A DNA stretch of 64,000 nucleotides. It comes from Lewinella sp041392765 (GTDB taxonomy: Bacteria; Bacteroidota; Bacteroidia; Chitinophagales; Saprospiraceae). Positions 29,567-37,735 of the stretch are shown piece after piece. The stretch lies in the NCBI GenBank assembly GCA_041392765.1, contig JAWKLL010000002.1:124001-188000 (forward strand), in the 5' to 3' direction. The notes under the pieces are model-generated. The model had not been told where the DNA came from and searched no databases. It saw nothing but the letters and a program-made list of their open reading frames with translations. The translations under genes and the position numbers were made by a program. How positions within the stretch are numbered: the first letter of the stretch is position 1; every line of letters begins with the position of its first letter.

Positions 29567-31405
29567 TTAAATAATGTTTGCCTTTCTCTCAATTTTATTA
29601 GAGACTTCTGTTACAGTTTTACGATTAGAGTAAGACAAATGATAAGACGTATATATTTGTATAATAATTAATATAAAATTAAAAAATTCTTGTTTCCTCA
29701 TTCTAGTGTATTCCTCGGTTTGTCGGCTATGTACTATCAAATTTCTTTCGGTATTAAGTTCGTCAATTAAGTATTCTATTCTGTCTTTCATTTTTGTATT
29801 CCAGACAGTACGGTTATCTCTAAAATCTATGACATCATCAATTACCCAATCCCAAAAAGGTGTGTCGATTATATTTTTTGTTTGAGTTAATTTGTTCATG
29901 AACTTGACATAGTTGATTGCTCTCCCTGGTGTTGTGTCAAATCCTTGAGAATTGATTTGGCTATCAGTCAATTGATGTTCTTCATTAACTTCAAACCTTG
30001 AGCCTGAAGAAGTAGATCCATTTATTAGTAGGATTTTAACTGAAACAGGGTAGTGTTTATCCGACCAAATTTTGAAGCAGTTGACAAAAATTTTTTTAAG
30101 CACGTTTGCCTTTCCAAAATATCCTTCAAGATTACTGTAAATATCCAATAATGAGTATTTGGAATCGGATTTCATTAGCTCTGATATTTCAGAAATGAGC
30201 CTAATCAAATCTTGATCCTTTGGTATTGACCAATCCAATTGATTGATATAATTTATATCATCTCTTTTAAACTCTGGAATACGGTTTATCAACTCAACCT
30301 CATTAATGGCTGAGCCAGAACCAAATAGAACTTTTGGGTTCCTGTCCTTAACAGCCAATAATGCCTTATCTTTTTTTAAATAAGTTTGTTTTTCTATTTG
30401 AGCATTTAATATGCTTAATGCGGCAGAAACTTTTGTATAAGCCCGGTCAAGAATCATTGGCTCCTGTATTCCATTTACCTCAACAAAAGCATTACATAGA
30501 GAATTTGGCTTTGCACTACCTCCTCCCGCAATAGTAAAATCTTCATTAAAGAACTGAAAAGGAACTATTTTAGTGTTTCTTGTTGGGTTATAAAATGTTA
30601 CATTGAGTATTTCAAGAGGTTCAATTTGCCAATTAATACCATAAACTTTATAAACAACTTCGAATTGACGTTCCTCTCTATTTAAAAGGTTGACTATACT
30701 GTTAATTTGTTCCTTAATAGTGAGGCTAGCAAAAATACTATTCTTATAGTCCTCATATTCTTGGTCAGTATTAAAATCCCCTCTTAGTCTGTCATAAGGA
30801 AACAACTCAGGGTTTTGAATCTTAAAAACAAGGTCGCTAAGATATTTTTGTGTGAAACCTTTAGATAATAATTCAACTATTAGACAGTTTAGTAAGCACC
30901 TTAAATTTGCTATTGAAATACTTGTAATAGTATCATTTCGACTTAGTTCAGTAAGCAGTGCTGATTTAAGTTTGTTATGATAGTATGTATCGAAATAGGC
31001 TATTATATTATTTAGATATCTAAGAATTACATCAGCAGAAACAAAATCTGCATGATTCTGTTGATTGAAATTTTTTGAAAAAATTCTTTTCAGATTATCT
31101 ATATCAATCTTTTTTTTTGTCGACAAAGAGCTTATAACTGGATTGGAAGGTTCAAAAAAAGGTTCGTTTACAAAGAACTTCCTCACTTTGCTTTGACATC
31201 CATGTACTGAATCGAAATTCGTTTCTATTTGAAGTTTAATTCTTTGCAGCAATCCACGGTGTGACTTTAACCATTCTTCGTCTAATCTAAAATGTTGATG
31301 AGAAAAGACATACTGCCAATAATGAACCATGAATTCAATTCTCTTCGAAGCCTCAGTCATTGCAGCTCCGGTTCCATCATGATATATCAGCTTTTGTAAA
31401 AACAT
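29567..31405 (-). CDS. Large AT-rich protein with C-terminal HEPN-type RNxxxH motif; candidate defence ribonuclease
   Basis: A 612-residue soluble protein with no signal peptide. I do not recognise the N-terminal 500 residues. Near the C-terminus, TERNLIVHSRQTEEYTR (Arg554 to His559 in the RNxxxH) is the catalytic signature of HEPN ribonucleases, followed by a hydrophobic helix (FFNFILIIIQIYTSYHL), the usual order in HEPN four-helix bundles. Large proteins with a C-terminal HEPN of this kind include ApeA-type abortive-infection effectors; membership is inference. The gene is strongly AT-rich against the surrounding GC-balanced genes and stands alone between a RAYT relic (upstream) and an intron-like relic (downstream), which argues for acquisition. 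The frame is intact. Confidence 0.6.
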   Translation of the reverse strand: MFLQKLIYHDGTGAAMTEASKRIEFMVHYWQYVFSHQHFRLDEEWLKSHRGLLQRIKLQIETNFDSVHGCQSKVRKFFVNEPFFEPSNPVISSLSTKKKIDIDNLKRIFSKNFNQQNHADFVSADVILRYLNNIIAYFDTYYHNKLKSALLTELSRNDTITSISIANLRCLLNCLIVELLSKGFTQKYLSDLVFKIQNPELFPYDRLRGDFNTDQEYEDYKNSIFASLTIKEQINSIVNLLNREERQFEVVYKVYGINWQIEPLEILNVTFYNPTRNTKIVPFQFFNEDFTIAGGGSAKPNSLCNAFVEVNGIQEPMILDRAYTKVSAALSILNAQIEKQTYLKKDKALLAVKDRNPKVLFGSGSAINEVELINRIPEFKRDDINYINQLDWSIPKDQDLIRLISEISELMKSDSKYSLLDIYSNLEGYFGKANVLKKIFVNCFKIWSDKHYPVSVKILLINGSTSSGSRFEVNEEHQLTDSQINSQGFDTTPGRAINYVKFMNKLTQTKNIIDTPFWDWVIDDVIDFRDNRTVWNTKMKDRIEYLIDELNTERNLIVHSRQTEEYTRMRKQEFFNFILIIIQIYTSYHLSYSNRKTVTEVSNKIERKANII

Positions 31406-31434
31406 TGAATTTTTATTATTTTCTCATTGCGCAA

Positions 31435-32086
31435 CTCCAAGGACTGCCCACGCCCCCACACCATCCTGATAGCTATCGGGACTCTCTACCGACTGTCCAG
31501 CGCAGACAGTTCCCTTGAACGAACCGACCACCATACTACTCACTTTCAACTATAAGGGAACATCGTTTTTGCACCTTGCAATAACGTGGTGATTTAGGGG
31601 CAAGTTATGATTTTTTTAGGTTTTTTGTGCCGTTTTTGGGATGTACTTCAAATTTTTCACTTCTTGCTGTTGGCAGGAAAACTGGGAGGCAAGCCCTGCG
31701 AGCGTAGGTCTGTTGTAGTGAGGATGCTCATGGGGTATATAATATATTATATTGTCAATGGGCTAGAATATAAATGATGTGATCTGAAATGCGTTGGTAT
31801 TCCGCATTATTGCCGATGATGTGGTCGTAAAAACGTTTTTGCCAGTAGAGACGTTGCATGCAACGTCTCTACGTTAACGTTGACGTTTCCCCATTCCGTT
31901 TATCCAAAATCAATATCCCATAAATATGATTGGGCATGAACACAAACCCAACACCCCACCCAAACCGCCCCCGTGAGCGATAGGAACGGGTGGCCGCCCC
32001 TGACCTGAGCCGGGGCGGACTACGAGTGGATAGCGCGACCCCTGGCGTTGGGTCGGCGTGGGCACGGCAGGGGGCACGGCATACTC
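31435..32086 (-). mobile_element. RAYT (REP-associated tyrosine transposase) relic, copy 1
   Basis: Read on the minus strand from 32086, a GC-rich REP-like segment leads into FMPNHIYGILILDK, the HUH region of IS200-like RAYT transposases with the second His changed to Tyr. A later piece reads QKRFYDHIIGNNAEYQRISD, the C-terminal RAYT helix, with His where the nucleophilic Tyr is expected. There are stops and frame changes, so it is inactive. It includes a perfect 28-bp palindrome (31845-31872) and ends at GTTGCGC, 24 bp before the HEPN gene's start. Copy 2 at 60787-61294 is in opposite orientation. Confidence 0.7.
31845..31872. repeat. Perfect 28-bp palindrome (copy 1)
   Basis: A 14-bp arm GTAGAGACGTTGCA is followed at once by its exact complement, with no loop. 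The identical 28 bp occur at 61001-61028 in the other relic. REP-like palindromes are the known substrates of RAYT enzymes. Confidence 0.8.
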
Positions 32087-32165
32087 AACCAGCGGTAAGA
32101 AACGACGGTTGCTTACCTGTCGTTGCTTCTTTTCGTGATAGATACATATCCATCATTCGCACTAA

Positions 32166-32207
32166 AACAAAAAAAGCGGCTGAACCTGTTTATCAGGCTC
32201 AACCGCT
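32166..32207 (-). terminator. Rho-independent terminator of the PadR-PspC operon
   Basis: On the minus strand AGCGGTTGAGCCTG pairs with CAGGTTCAGCCGCT (two mismatches) around a TTAAA-type loop and is followed by seven T and GTTTT. It lies about 60 bp past the last gene of the operon. Confidence 0.85.
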
Positions 32208-32269
32208 ACAGTCATCATTATCGCAATATCTTGATATGTTGTCCCAAGACGACCCGCTGCTCTCGGAGG

Positions 32270-33754
32270 CTAGTCCACTACGCGCAAGGAGCTGTCTTCT
32301 AGTATTTCTTGTTCCACTATCTGTACCTTCGAGCTGATTTTAATACGGCTGTCGCCTGCTGCAAAAAGGTGGGCTTTGGCCACTTGGCCTCGGTCGGTAT
32401 CTAATCGACTGTCGCCTTGTAAGCGAGCGACCAATTCATCGGTGGTGCCTGTAAATTCAACGGAAACCGCTTCGTCGGCGACGACATCCAAACGGGTGGT
32501 CGCCACTTCGGCTTTGAGGTCGAAGCCGCCACGGGCTTCAATTCGCATCGACTCCCCGTCGAATCCTTTGATGAGTACATCATCGGTGTGTTCCAGTACG
32601 ACCCCTTGCAGCGATGGCAGGGTAATATAAACCCTTACGGGGCTATCCGTGCTTTGCGCATCCAAGTGGATGGACAGCAGACCTCCATCCTGCGTGGTAG
32701 CGACACGGGCTTTTTCGGAGGGTTCACCTGTGATGCGTACCCCATAGGTGTCACCTTGCTGGACGGTGGCTTTTACGGGGCCACTGAGCTGAAGGGAGTT
32801 GAAATCCTTCCACGGCGATGCGTCGCTTTCCTGATTAGGCACCGCTTTGTTTTCTGCCGGGCAGTCGAGGCACTTCAGCAGGCCTGCTTCCGTCATTTCA
32901 TATCGGTATGTAGCTACCCCCGCATTTATGTTACCGTTTACGCGGCGTGGGTATATCTTGCTACCACTCAGTCGGGTTGATTCATCCAATTGAAGCTGGC
33001 CGCCCACGGGTACTAAAATTTCAACAGTGGCTTGCTGGTTGCGCCATTTGCTCAACTGCTCAAACGGGATGGTAGCGGGTATGCTCAGGCTGTTTTCATC
33101 CCATTGCAAGGGCACTTGTAGGGCGGTTGCCAAGCTATGCGCTTCGGCTTTGCGGTATGCCCGAGAAGTAGCCGATTGTGCTATCTTCCAAGTGGCATCA
33201 GGCGACTGACGGACGAGGTACGTTACAGGTGCGTTAGGTAAATGCACCCCTTCCCCGTCGAAACCAAAGAGGACTTCGCTTTGGGATTCAAGCTCGTGAA
33301 AATGAAGTGATAGCATTCCCTGTGGTTGTGCAGGCATCTCTCGTGTGAGGTTGACGGAATCTTCCGCCATGAATTCCTGCACCAACCTGCCCCCAATACT
33401 GATACCTGAAAATAGGTTGATAAACCAGAAAACCCACAAACCAATGACCCAAGAACGGCTTATTCGTCGGCGGAATACCAAGCGAACAATCGACAAGATG
33501 GTAAACAAGGTGGGAATGCCGACAACAAATAAGACATTGATAGCCGCTATGACGGTCATAGCCTCCTGCCCAGGGAAAAAGTTGGTAAGGAAGGGGGTAG
33601 AAATCGTCAACCCGACGATGATTCCCAACCAAAGCATGGCAAAAACAAAAATAAAGAAGATGGCTATGGCAATTAATACGCCTCGCAGGGCGCGGCCTAT
33701 GTCCGGCAGGTGGGTTCGGGTGCTTTCCCACGACTGCTGGAAGGCATCGTTCAT
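32270..33754 (-). CDS. Membrane protein with C-terminal beta-solenoid (DUF2807-like), PspC-associated
   Basis: A 494-residue protein. Residues about 20-125 contain three to four transmembrane helices (ALRGVLIAIAIFFIFVFAMLWLGIIVG, VIAAINVLFVVGIPTLFTIL, VIGLWVFWFINLFSGI). The rest is extracytoplasmic, ending in repetitive short strands (VYITLPSLQGVVLEHTDDVLIKG, RLDVVADEAVSVEFTG, SRIKISSKVQ) as in head-GIN/DUF4097 solenoids. Its start overlaps the PspC gene stop by 4 bp, so the two are translationally coupled. It is probably part of an envelope-stress module; the exact role is unknown. Confidence 0.7.
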   Translation of the reverse strand: MNDAFQQSWESTRTHLPDIGRALRGVLIAIAIFFIFVFAMLWLGIIVGLTISTPFLTNFFPGQEAMTVIAAINVLFVVGIPTLFTILSIVRLVFRRRISRSWVIGLWVFWFINLFSGISIGGRLVQEFMAEDSVNLTREMPAQPQGMLSLHFHELESQSEVLFGFDGEGVHLPNAPVTYLVRQSPDATWKIAQSATSRAYRKAEAHSLATALQVPLQWDENSLSIPATIPFEQLSKWRNQQATVEILVPVGGQLQLDESTRLSGSKIYPRRVNGNINAGVATYRYEMTEAGLLKCLDCPAENKAVPNQESDASPWKDFNSLQLSGPVKATVQQGDTYGVRITGEPSEKARVATTQDGGLLSIHLDAQSTDSPVRVYITLPSLQGVVLEHTDDVLIKGFDGESMRIEARGGFDLKAEVATTRLDVVADEAVSVEFTGTTDELVARLQGDSRLDTDRGQVAKAHLFAAGDSRIKISSKVQIVEQEILEDSSLRVVD

Positions 33755-34446
33755 AGCAGTGAACCGCTGCGCAGTGCCCTTGTTCTCATCGTCATTCGGT
33801 TTCGGGCTTTTTTTTTACCGGACAGTTCCTCGCCCAATTCTGTCATTTTTTCCGAAAGATGTGTAAACTCTTCGGTGATGATCTTGCTGATATTGGAAAT
33901 GTTGATCGGTTCACCTTTCATCGCCAATCGGTCGCTGGCGGTTTTGGCTTCCGGCATCAGTGCCCACAGGATAAAGTAGAGCGGCACACCAATACCACCA
34001 GTGAAAAGGAAAAGCCCAAAGAAAAGCCGTATCCAGATGGGGTCCTGGATGCCAAAATAGGCGGCAAGCCCCGCTGCTACACCACCAACGACCTTCTCTT
34101 CAGGGTCGCGGAAAAGCCGTTTGCCTGTTTTGATGTGGAAGTTGTCCTCGTTTGTTCCCGTAGCGGAAGAGGCATCTTGCATGGGGTCGGCACCGAACTC
34201 TTCGGGGCGGCCCATAACAGCGATAGCATCCTCTACATCCTGTAGGTTTACAATGGGTCGATTATGGAGGTGCTCGATGAATAGCTCGGCAAGGCGAGCC
34301 TCTATATCGTGGGTGATTTCTTCGTATCCCTCCGTTTGGCGGAAGTGGTTGTGTATGGATTCCAGATAGGAACGTAAATGATCGTAGGCGTCTTCATCAA
34401 TAGTGAAGGGGTAGCCGCCTAAATTGATGTTAAATACCTTATTCAT
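33751..34446 (-). CDS. PspC-domain membrane protein
   Basis: A 231-residue protein. The N-terminal region (about 1-110) resembles the conserved HAAS-like segment of Bacteroidota PspC proteins (INLGGYPFTIDEDAYDHLRSYL, DIEARLAELFIEHL). The PspC domain follows: KRLFRDPEEKVVGGVAAGLAAYFGIQDPIWIRLFFGL with a GVPLYFILWALMPEA helix. PspC proteins sit in the inner membrane and respond to envelope damage. It overlaps the PadR gene by 8 bp upstream and its partner by 4 bp downstream, giving a tight three-gene operon. Confidence 0.88.
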   Translation of the reverse strand: MNKVFNINLGGYPFTIDEDAYDHLRSYLESIHNHFRQTEGYEEITHDIEARLAELFIEHLHNRPIVNLQDVEDAIAVMGRPEEFGADPMQDASSATGTNEDNFHIKTGKRLFRDPEEKVVGGVAAGLAAYFGIQDPIWIRLFFGLFLFTGGIGVPLYFILWALMPEAKTASDRLAMKGEPINISNISKIITEEFTHLSEKMTELGEELSGKKKARNRMTMRTRALRSGSLL

Positions 34447-34801
34447 TGCTGAGGTGGTTTTGCGTATTGAGATGAACTGCTTTCGTCAATTGATGCCAAG
34501 TATCGAGGAGGCCATCCAAAAATTCACGGCCTTCGGTGGTGATAGAAAAATACTTTCTCGGTGGACCACTGGTGCTCTCTCGCCAGGTGTATTCCAGCAA
34601 CTCGCTATTCTTGAGCCGCGTCAGCAAAGGATACAATGTGCCTTCCTTTACTTCTAATGGCGTGTCTTTGAGCTTTTGCTGGATGGTGGACGGATAAACC
34701 TCATCCTCCGAAGCAATCGCAGAAAGAACAACCAACTCCAGCACCCCTCTGCGCAATTGCTTGCTGGCTGCATCCAAAGCTTTTATTTGTTCTTCTGACA
34801 T
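34439..34801 (-). CDS. PadR-family transcriptional regulator
   Basis: A 120-residue winged-helix repressor. RRGVLELVVLSAIASEDEVYPSTIQQKL is the PadR N-terminal helix-turn-helix and KEGTLYPLLTRLKNSELLEYTW is the recognition helix with the wing. The short C-terminal helix provides dimerisation, as in PadR-s1 members. It is the first gene of the PadR-PspC operon and probably regulates it: its promoter contains a repeated heptamer (see the promoter entry). PadR repressors often respond to envelope or phenolic stress. Confidence 0.9.
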   Translation of the reverse strand: MSEEQIKALDAASKQLRRGVLELVVLSAIASEDEVYPSTIQQKLKDTPLEVKEGTLYPLLTRLKNSELLEYTWRESTSGPPRKYFSITTEGREFLDGLLDTWHQLTKAVHLNTQNHLSNE

Positions 34802-34846
34802 GGTTCAATAGTTATAGACATTAGGTCTGTTTCGTATTGTATGGCA

Positions 34847-34890
34847 CAAAGATAGGGTGTTCTATGGTACTATGCAATACCTAGTACTAT
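34847..34890 (-). promoter_or_regulatory. Bacteroidota-type promoter of the PadR operon with overlapping direct repeats
   Basis: On the minus strand a -33 TTG (34877-34875) is separated by 20 bp from a -7 box TATCTTTG (34854-34847), a good match to TTG-N19-21-TAnnTTTG. Two direct repeats ATAGTAC (34873-34867 and 34890-34884, 17 bp apart) overlap the spacer and the area upstream of the -33 element, a fitting place for an autoregulatory PadR site. Confidence 0.65.
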
Positions 34891-35003
34891 AAAAAACCTG
34901 CTACTTGGCACAAAAAAGCCCGTTTATCGACCAACGTCTCTTTTTTACCGATGAAAATTCGGTAATTCTTCTTACTTTGGGGCAGGATTAATGGCTACGT
35001 TAT

Positions 35004-35942
35004 ATGGACACACAGAAAAGGATCATTGGCATACACAAAGGGCAGATGATAGGGCCATTGGTGATAGCCATTGGAGGCATGCACGGCAATGAACCGGCAG
35101 GGGTGCGCGCCATAGATATGTTACTTCATATGCTTTCCGTGGAACCTTTAAAAAATCCAGCGTTTGTTTTCAAGGGTGTCTTAGTAGGCATCAAAGGCAA
35201 TGTTCGCGCTTTTGAAAAAGGTATTCGCTACATCGTCAAAGACCTGAATCGGCAATTTTTACCCGCGCAAATTGCAGCGGTGCGCCAAACAGACCCCGAT
35301 CATCTTATGGCCGAAGATGCCGAGTTGCGAGAATTATTGGATACTGTAGATGATCTTATTGAGCAGTTTACGCCCAAAGAAGTCATTTTAATTGACTTAC
35401 ACACGACTACAGCGGATGGCGGCATCTTCTCCATTGCCACCGATGACCCGCGCAGCATTGAAATCGCCACCTTCATGCACGCCCCCGTCATAACGGGGAT
35501 GTTGAATGGCCTCAAGGGTACTACACTGCACCACTTTCACAGTGACAACTACTCCTGTCCTGTGCACAGTGTCACCTTCGAGGCAGGCCAACACGATGAC
35601 CCACTTTCTACCCGAAGGGCGGTAGCTGCTTTGGTCAACTTATTGCGCTCGACGGGTTGCGTAAAACCAGAAGACGTAGAAAACAAACACGACGACCTCC
35701 TTATTAATTACAGCCGAGGGTTGCCACGGGTAGCCAGGTTACGCCATGTTCACCCTGTTGGCAAAACGGATCAGTTTACCATGCTGCCGGGGTATGTCAA
35801 TTTCCAACCCTTACGAGCGGGTGAAGTGCTGGCAACGGATAAAAACGGGCCTATCAAAGCTCCTTACGATTGTCGCATCCTCATGCCTCTTTATCAACCA
35901 CAGGGCGAAGACGGATTTTTTTTAATATCGGAAAATTATTGA
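35004..35942 (+). CDS. Succinylglutamate desuccinylase/aspartoacylase family protein
   Basis: Zinc-dependent amidohydrolase/carboxypeptidase-like protein of 312 residues from the M14-related AstE/AspA family. GGMHGNEPAG carries the first His and Glu zinc ligands and ILIDLHTTTADGG the second His; VTFEAGQHD contains the likely catalytic Glu. The C-terminal beta-rich domain (VGKTDQFTMLPGYVNFQPLRAGEVLATDKNG) is typical. The natural substrate is uncertain. It is divergent from the PadR operon. The frame is intact. Confidence 0.85.
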   Translation: MDTQKRIIGIHKGQMIGPLVIAIGGMHGNEPAGVRAIDMLLHMLSVEPLKNPAFVFKGVLVGIKGNVRAFEKGIRYIVKDLNRQFLPAQIAAVRQTDPDHLMAEDAELRELLDTVDDLIEQFTPKEVILIDLHTTTADGGIFSIATDDPRSIEIATFMHAPVITGMLNGLKGTTLHHFHSDNYSCPVHSVTFEAGQHDDPLSTRRAVAALVNLLRSTGCVKPEDVENKHDDLLINYSRGLPRVARLRHVHPVGKTDQFTMLPGYVNFQPLRAGEVLATDKNGPIKAPYDCRILMPLYQPQGEDGFFLISENY

Positions 35943-35957
35943 TGGTTTTAGCGCTTG

Positions 35958-35973
35958 TGTGATGTAAATCACA
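35958..35973. promoter_or_regulatory. Crp/Fnr-type binding dyad upstream of the YeeE/YedE pair
   Basis: TGTGATGTAAATCACA is a perfect TGTGA-N6-TCACA dyad, containing the Fnr-type core TGAT-N4-ATCA. It lies about 90 bp before the YeeE gene start and may control the sulfur transport pair through a Crp/Fnr-family regulator encoded elsewhere. Confidence 0.5.
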
Positions 35974-36064
35974 TAAATTTCAGTCGCTTACTTGCTTTCT
36001 TTGTATTTGGCAGTATTGTTTCTTGCATTCAGATTCAGTATCTGCTGATGAAAACCGTAACAAT

Positions 36065-36652
36065 ATGAAAATACTATTACTTGCCACAAGTCTAATCGAC
36101 TTTATCAGCCAGCCGTGGCATTGGGCTGTTTCTGGGGCAGCCATTGCCTTTGTGCTGTTTATGATGACTTGGTTAGGGCAGCGTTTTGGCGTTTCTTCGA
36201 TTTTTATCCACTTGTGTACCATTGCGGGTGCGGGGCGCAAGTATGAATTCTTCAAGGAAGACATCAAAAACTTTAGTTGGCGCATTGCGTTTGTGGTGGG
36301 TTCCATGTTGGGTGGCTACTTGGCACTTCATTACTTGTCCAGTCCAGCGGCAGTAGCTATTTCACCTGCCACTATTGCGCATTTGCAAAATGATTTTCAC
36401 CTGAGTTACCCACAAGGAGAGGGTTTCCTTCCGGTAGAGGTAGTCAATCTGTTAAGTGTCAAAGGTTGGATTATGGCTATTGTGGGCGGTTTTTTAGTGG
36501 GATTTGGCTCTCGCTATGGCAATGGTTGCACGTCTGGGCACGCCATTACAGGGTTGTCGCACCTACAGTTGCCTTCCTTGATTACCGTCATTGGCTTTTT
36601 CATTGGCGGCCTGATTATGACTTGGGGTCTTTTGCCCTTCATTCTGGGGTAA
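36065..36652 (+). CDS. YeeE/YedE-family sulfur-compound transport membrane protein
   Basis: A 195-residue inner membrane protein with several transmembrane helices. The conserved segment GFLVGFGSRYGNGCTSGHAITGLS has the invariant Cys (Cys155) that in YeeE conducts thiosulfate by relay between Cys residues. Together with the next gene it forms a split YeeE/YedE pair, as in many Bacteroidota. Start chosen at 36065 (MKILLLATSLIDF) rather than the longer open frame at 36023. The two genes are 24 bp apart and likely one operon. Confidence 0.85.
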   Translation: MKILLLATSLIDFISQPWHWAVSGAAIAFVLFMMTWLGQRFGVSSIFIHLCTIAGAGRKYEFFKEDIKNFSWRIAFVVGSMLGGYLALHYLSSPAAVAISPATIAHLQNDFHLSYPQGEGFLPVEVVNLLSVKGWIMAIVGGFLVGFGSRYGNGCTSGHAITGLSHLQLPSLITVIGFFIGGLIMTWGLLPFILG

Positions 36653-36676
36653 ACCCCTGATAAAAATCGAACCATC

Positions 36677-37090
36677 ATGAAAAACATATCTTTTTTCCTT
36701 ACAGGTATATTATTTGGCATCATAATGACCAAATCGGAGGCCATATCCTGGTTTCGTATCCATGAAATGTTCCGTTTTGAGAGTTTCCACATGTATGGAA
36801 TTATCGGAACAGCCGTGGTATTGGGTGCGACCATCATCGGGATCATGAAGCGGTTCAAGATCAAGACCCTTTCCGATACGTTTGTCAACTTTACCCCCAT
36901 GAAGCTCAACATCACCCGCCACTTGGTAGCAGGTACAATCTTTGGATTGGGCTGGGCGTTGGTAGGTGCTTGTCCCGGGCCTATGTTTATTCTATTGGGG
37001 CAAGGTTTCCTCGTCATGGGAGTGGTGATTTTGAGTGCTACGCTCGGTGCCTTCGTATATGGGGTGGTGCGGAATAAGTTGCCACATTAA
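36677..37090 (+). CDS. DUF6691/YeeE-YedE family protein, second half of the pair
   Basis: A 137-residue membrane protein with four predicted helices. The motif GLGWALVGACPGPMFILLGQG contains the conserved Cys of the second half of YeeE/YedE permeases. In this split arrangement it would pair with the preceding protein to move a sulfur species across the inner membrane; the substrate (thiosulfate, persulfide or other) is not evident. The frame is intact. Confidence 0.85.
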   Translation: MKNISFFLTGILFGIIMTKSEAISWFRIHEMFRFESFHMYGIIGTAVVLGATIIGIMKRFKIKTLSDTFVNFTPMKLNITRHLVAGTIFGLGWALVGACPGPMFILLGQGFLVMGVVILSATLGAFVYGVVRNKLPH

Positions 37091-37247
37091 AAAAGTTGTG
37101 CTAGTTTATGAACAAGAGAAGAGGTACTCGCCTCTCCAACCAACGGTAGGGTGCAAACGATTTGTTAACTGTTAGCCCAGTTATCAAATTATCCTGTACT
37201 ATTGCAGTCGCAAATTACATTATTAGCGTAAACAACACTTTCTTCTA

Positions 37248-37613
37248 GTGATTACAAGGAAAATATGGTGGACTTATATGTGGCTTTCACTCACCTTATG
37301 GGGTGTTGTGATGGCTGCACCTACTTCCTCTGATTTTTCCTTATTATCCGACACTCTTTCCTTTTCTAGTATAGAAGAAACGCTCACCGAAAAAACCTTA
37401 TTTGCAGAAGGCAACGAAGTTGAAGAGACGGAAGAAACCCAAGAAGAAACATCCGATCAAAAGCGCAACACAGTTGGCTTAGGAGGGTGGCAAGGGCTAT
37501 TGTTTGTTCCTCATCTTGGCCAGCAACTACGGCCAATCGTCCCCTTGAAGCAAGCGGTTCCTCCCCTGCTTCGCAAATACATTCTTTTTCACGCGCTTCG
37601 TCTCGATTGTTAA
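37248..37613 (+). CDS. Small secreted hypothetical protein
   Basis: A 121-residue protein, starting at GTG (37248) or at an internal ATG (37278). The hydrophobic leader (MWLSLTLWGVVMAAPTSS) looks like a signal peptide; the mature part is short, acidic (EVEETEETQEETS) and then Gly/Leu/Pro-rich. No family is recognised. It lies directly upstream of the SulP gene but may be independent, because a small hairpin (37629-37648, TGCGGT/ACCGCA) stands between them. Confidence 0.4.
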   Translation: MITRKIWWTYMWLSLTLWGVVMAAPTSSDFSLLSDTLSFSSIEETLTEKTLFAEGNEVEETEETQEETSDQKRNTVGLGGWQGLLFVPHLGQQLRPIVPLKQAVPPLLRKYILFHALRLDC

Positions 37614-37735
37614 TACTCATTTTTGGTAGTACTGCGGTTGCTTACCGCAAGATTGGGTAAAGAGTACTCCTCTTTGCCTTGTTCATTTATCCGATCATCT
37701 GGTATCCTTGATACTGGATTCAATTTTCCTATAAA

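Noticed and set aside
31429..31435. GCGCAAC/GTTGCGC before the HEPN gene as proof of a second integron cassette
   Set aside because: The position matches the boundary before the lipoprotein gene, but I could not find a matching attC-like fold at the 3' side of the HEPN gene.
31990..32337. A 115-codon open frame across RAYT relic 1
   Set aside because: It reads antisense through the relic head, through the operon terminator and into the tail of the membrane protein gene.
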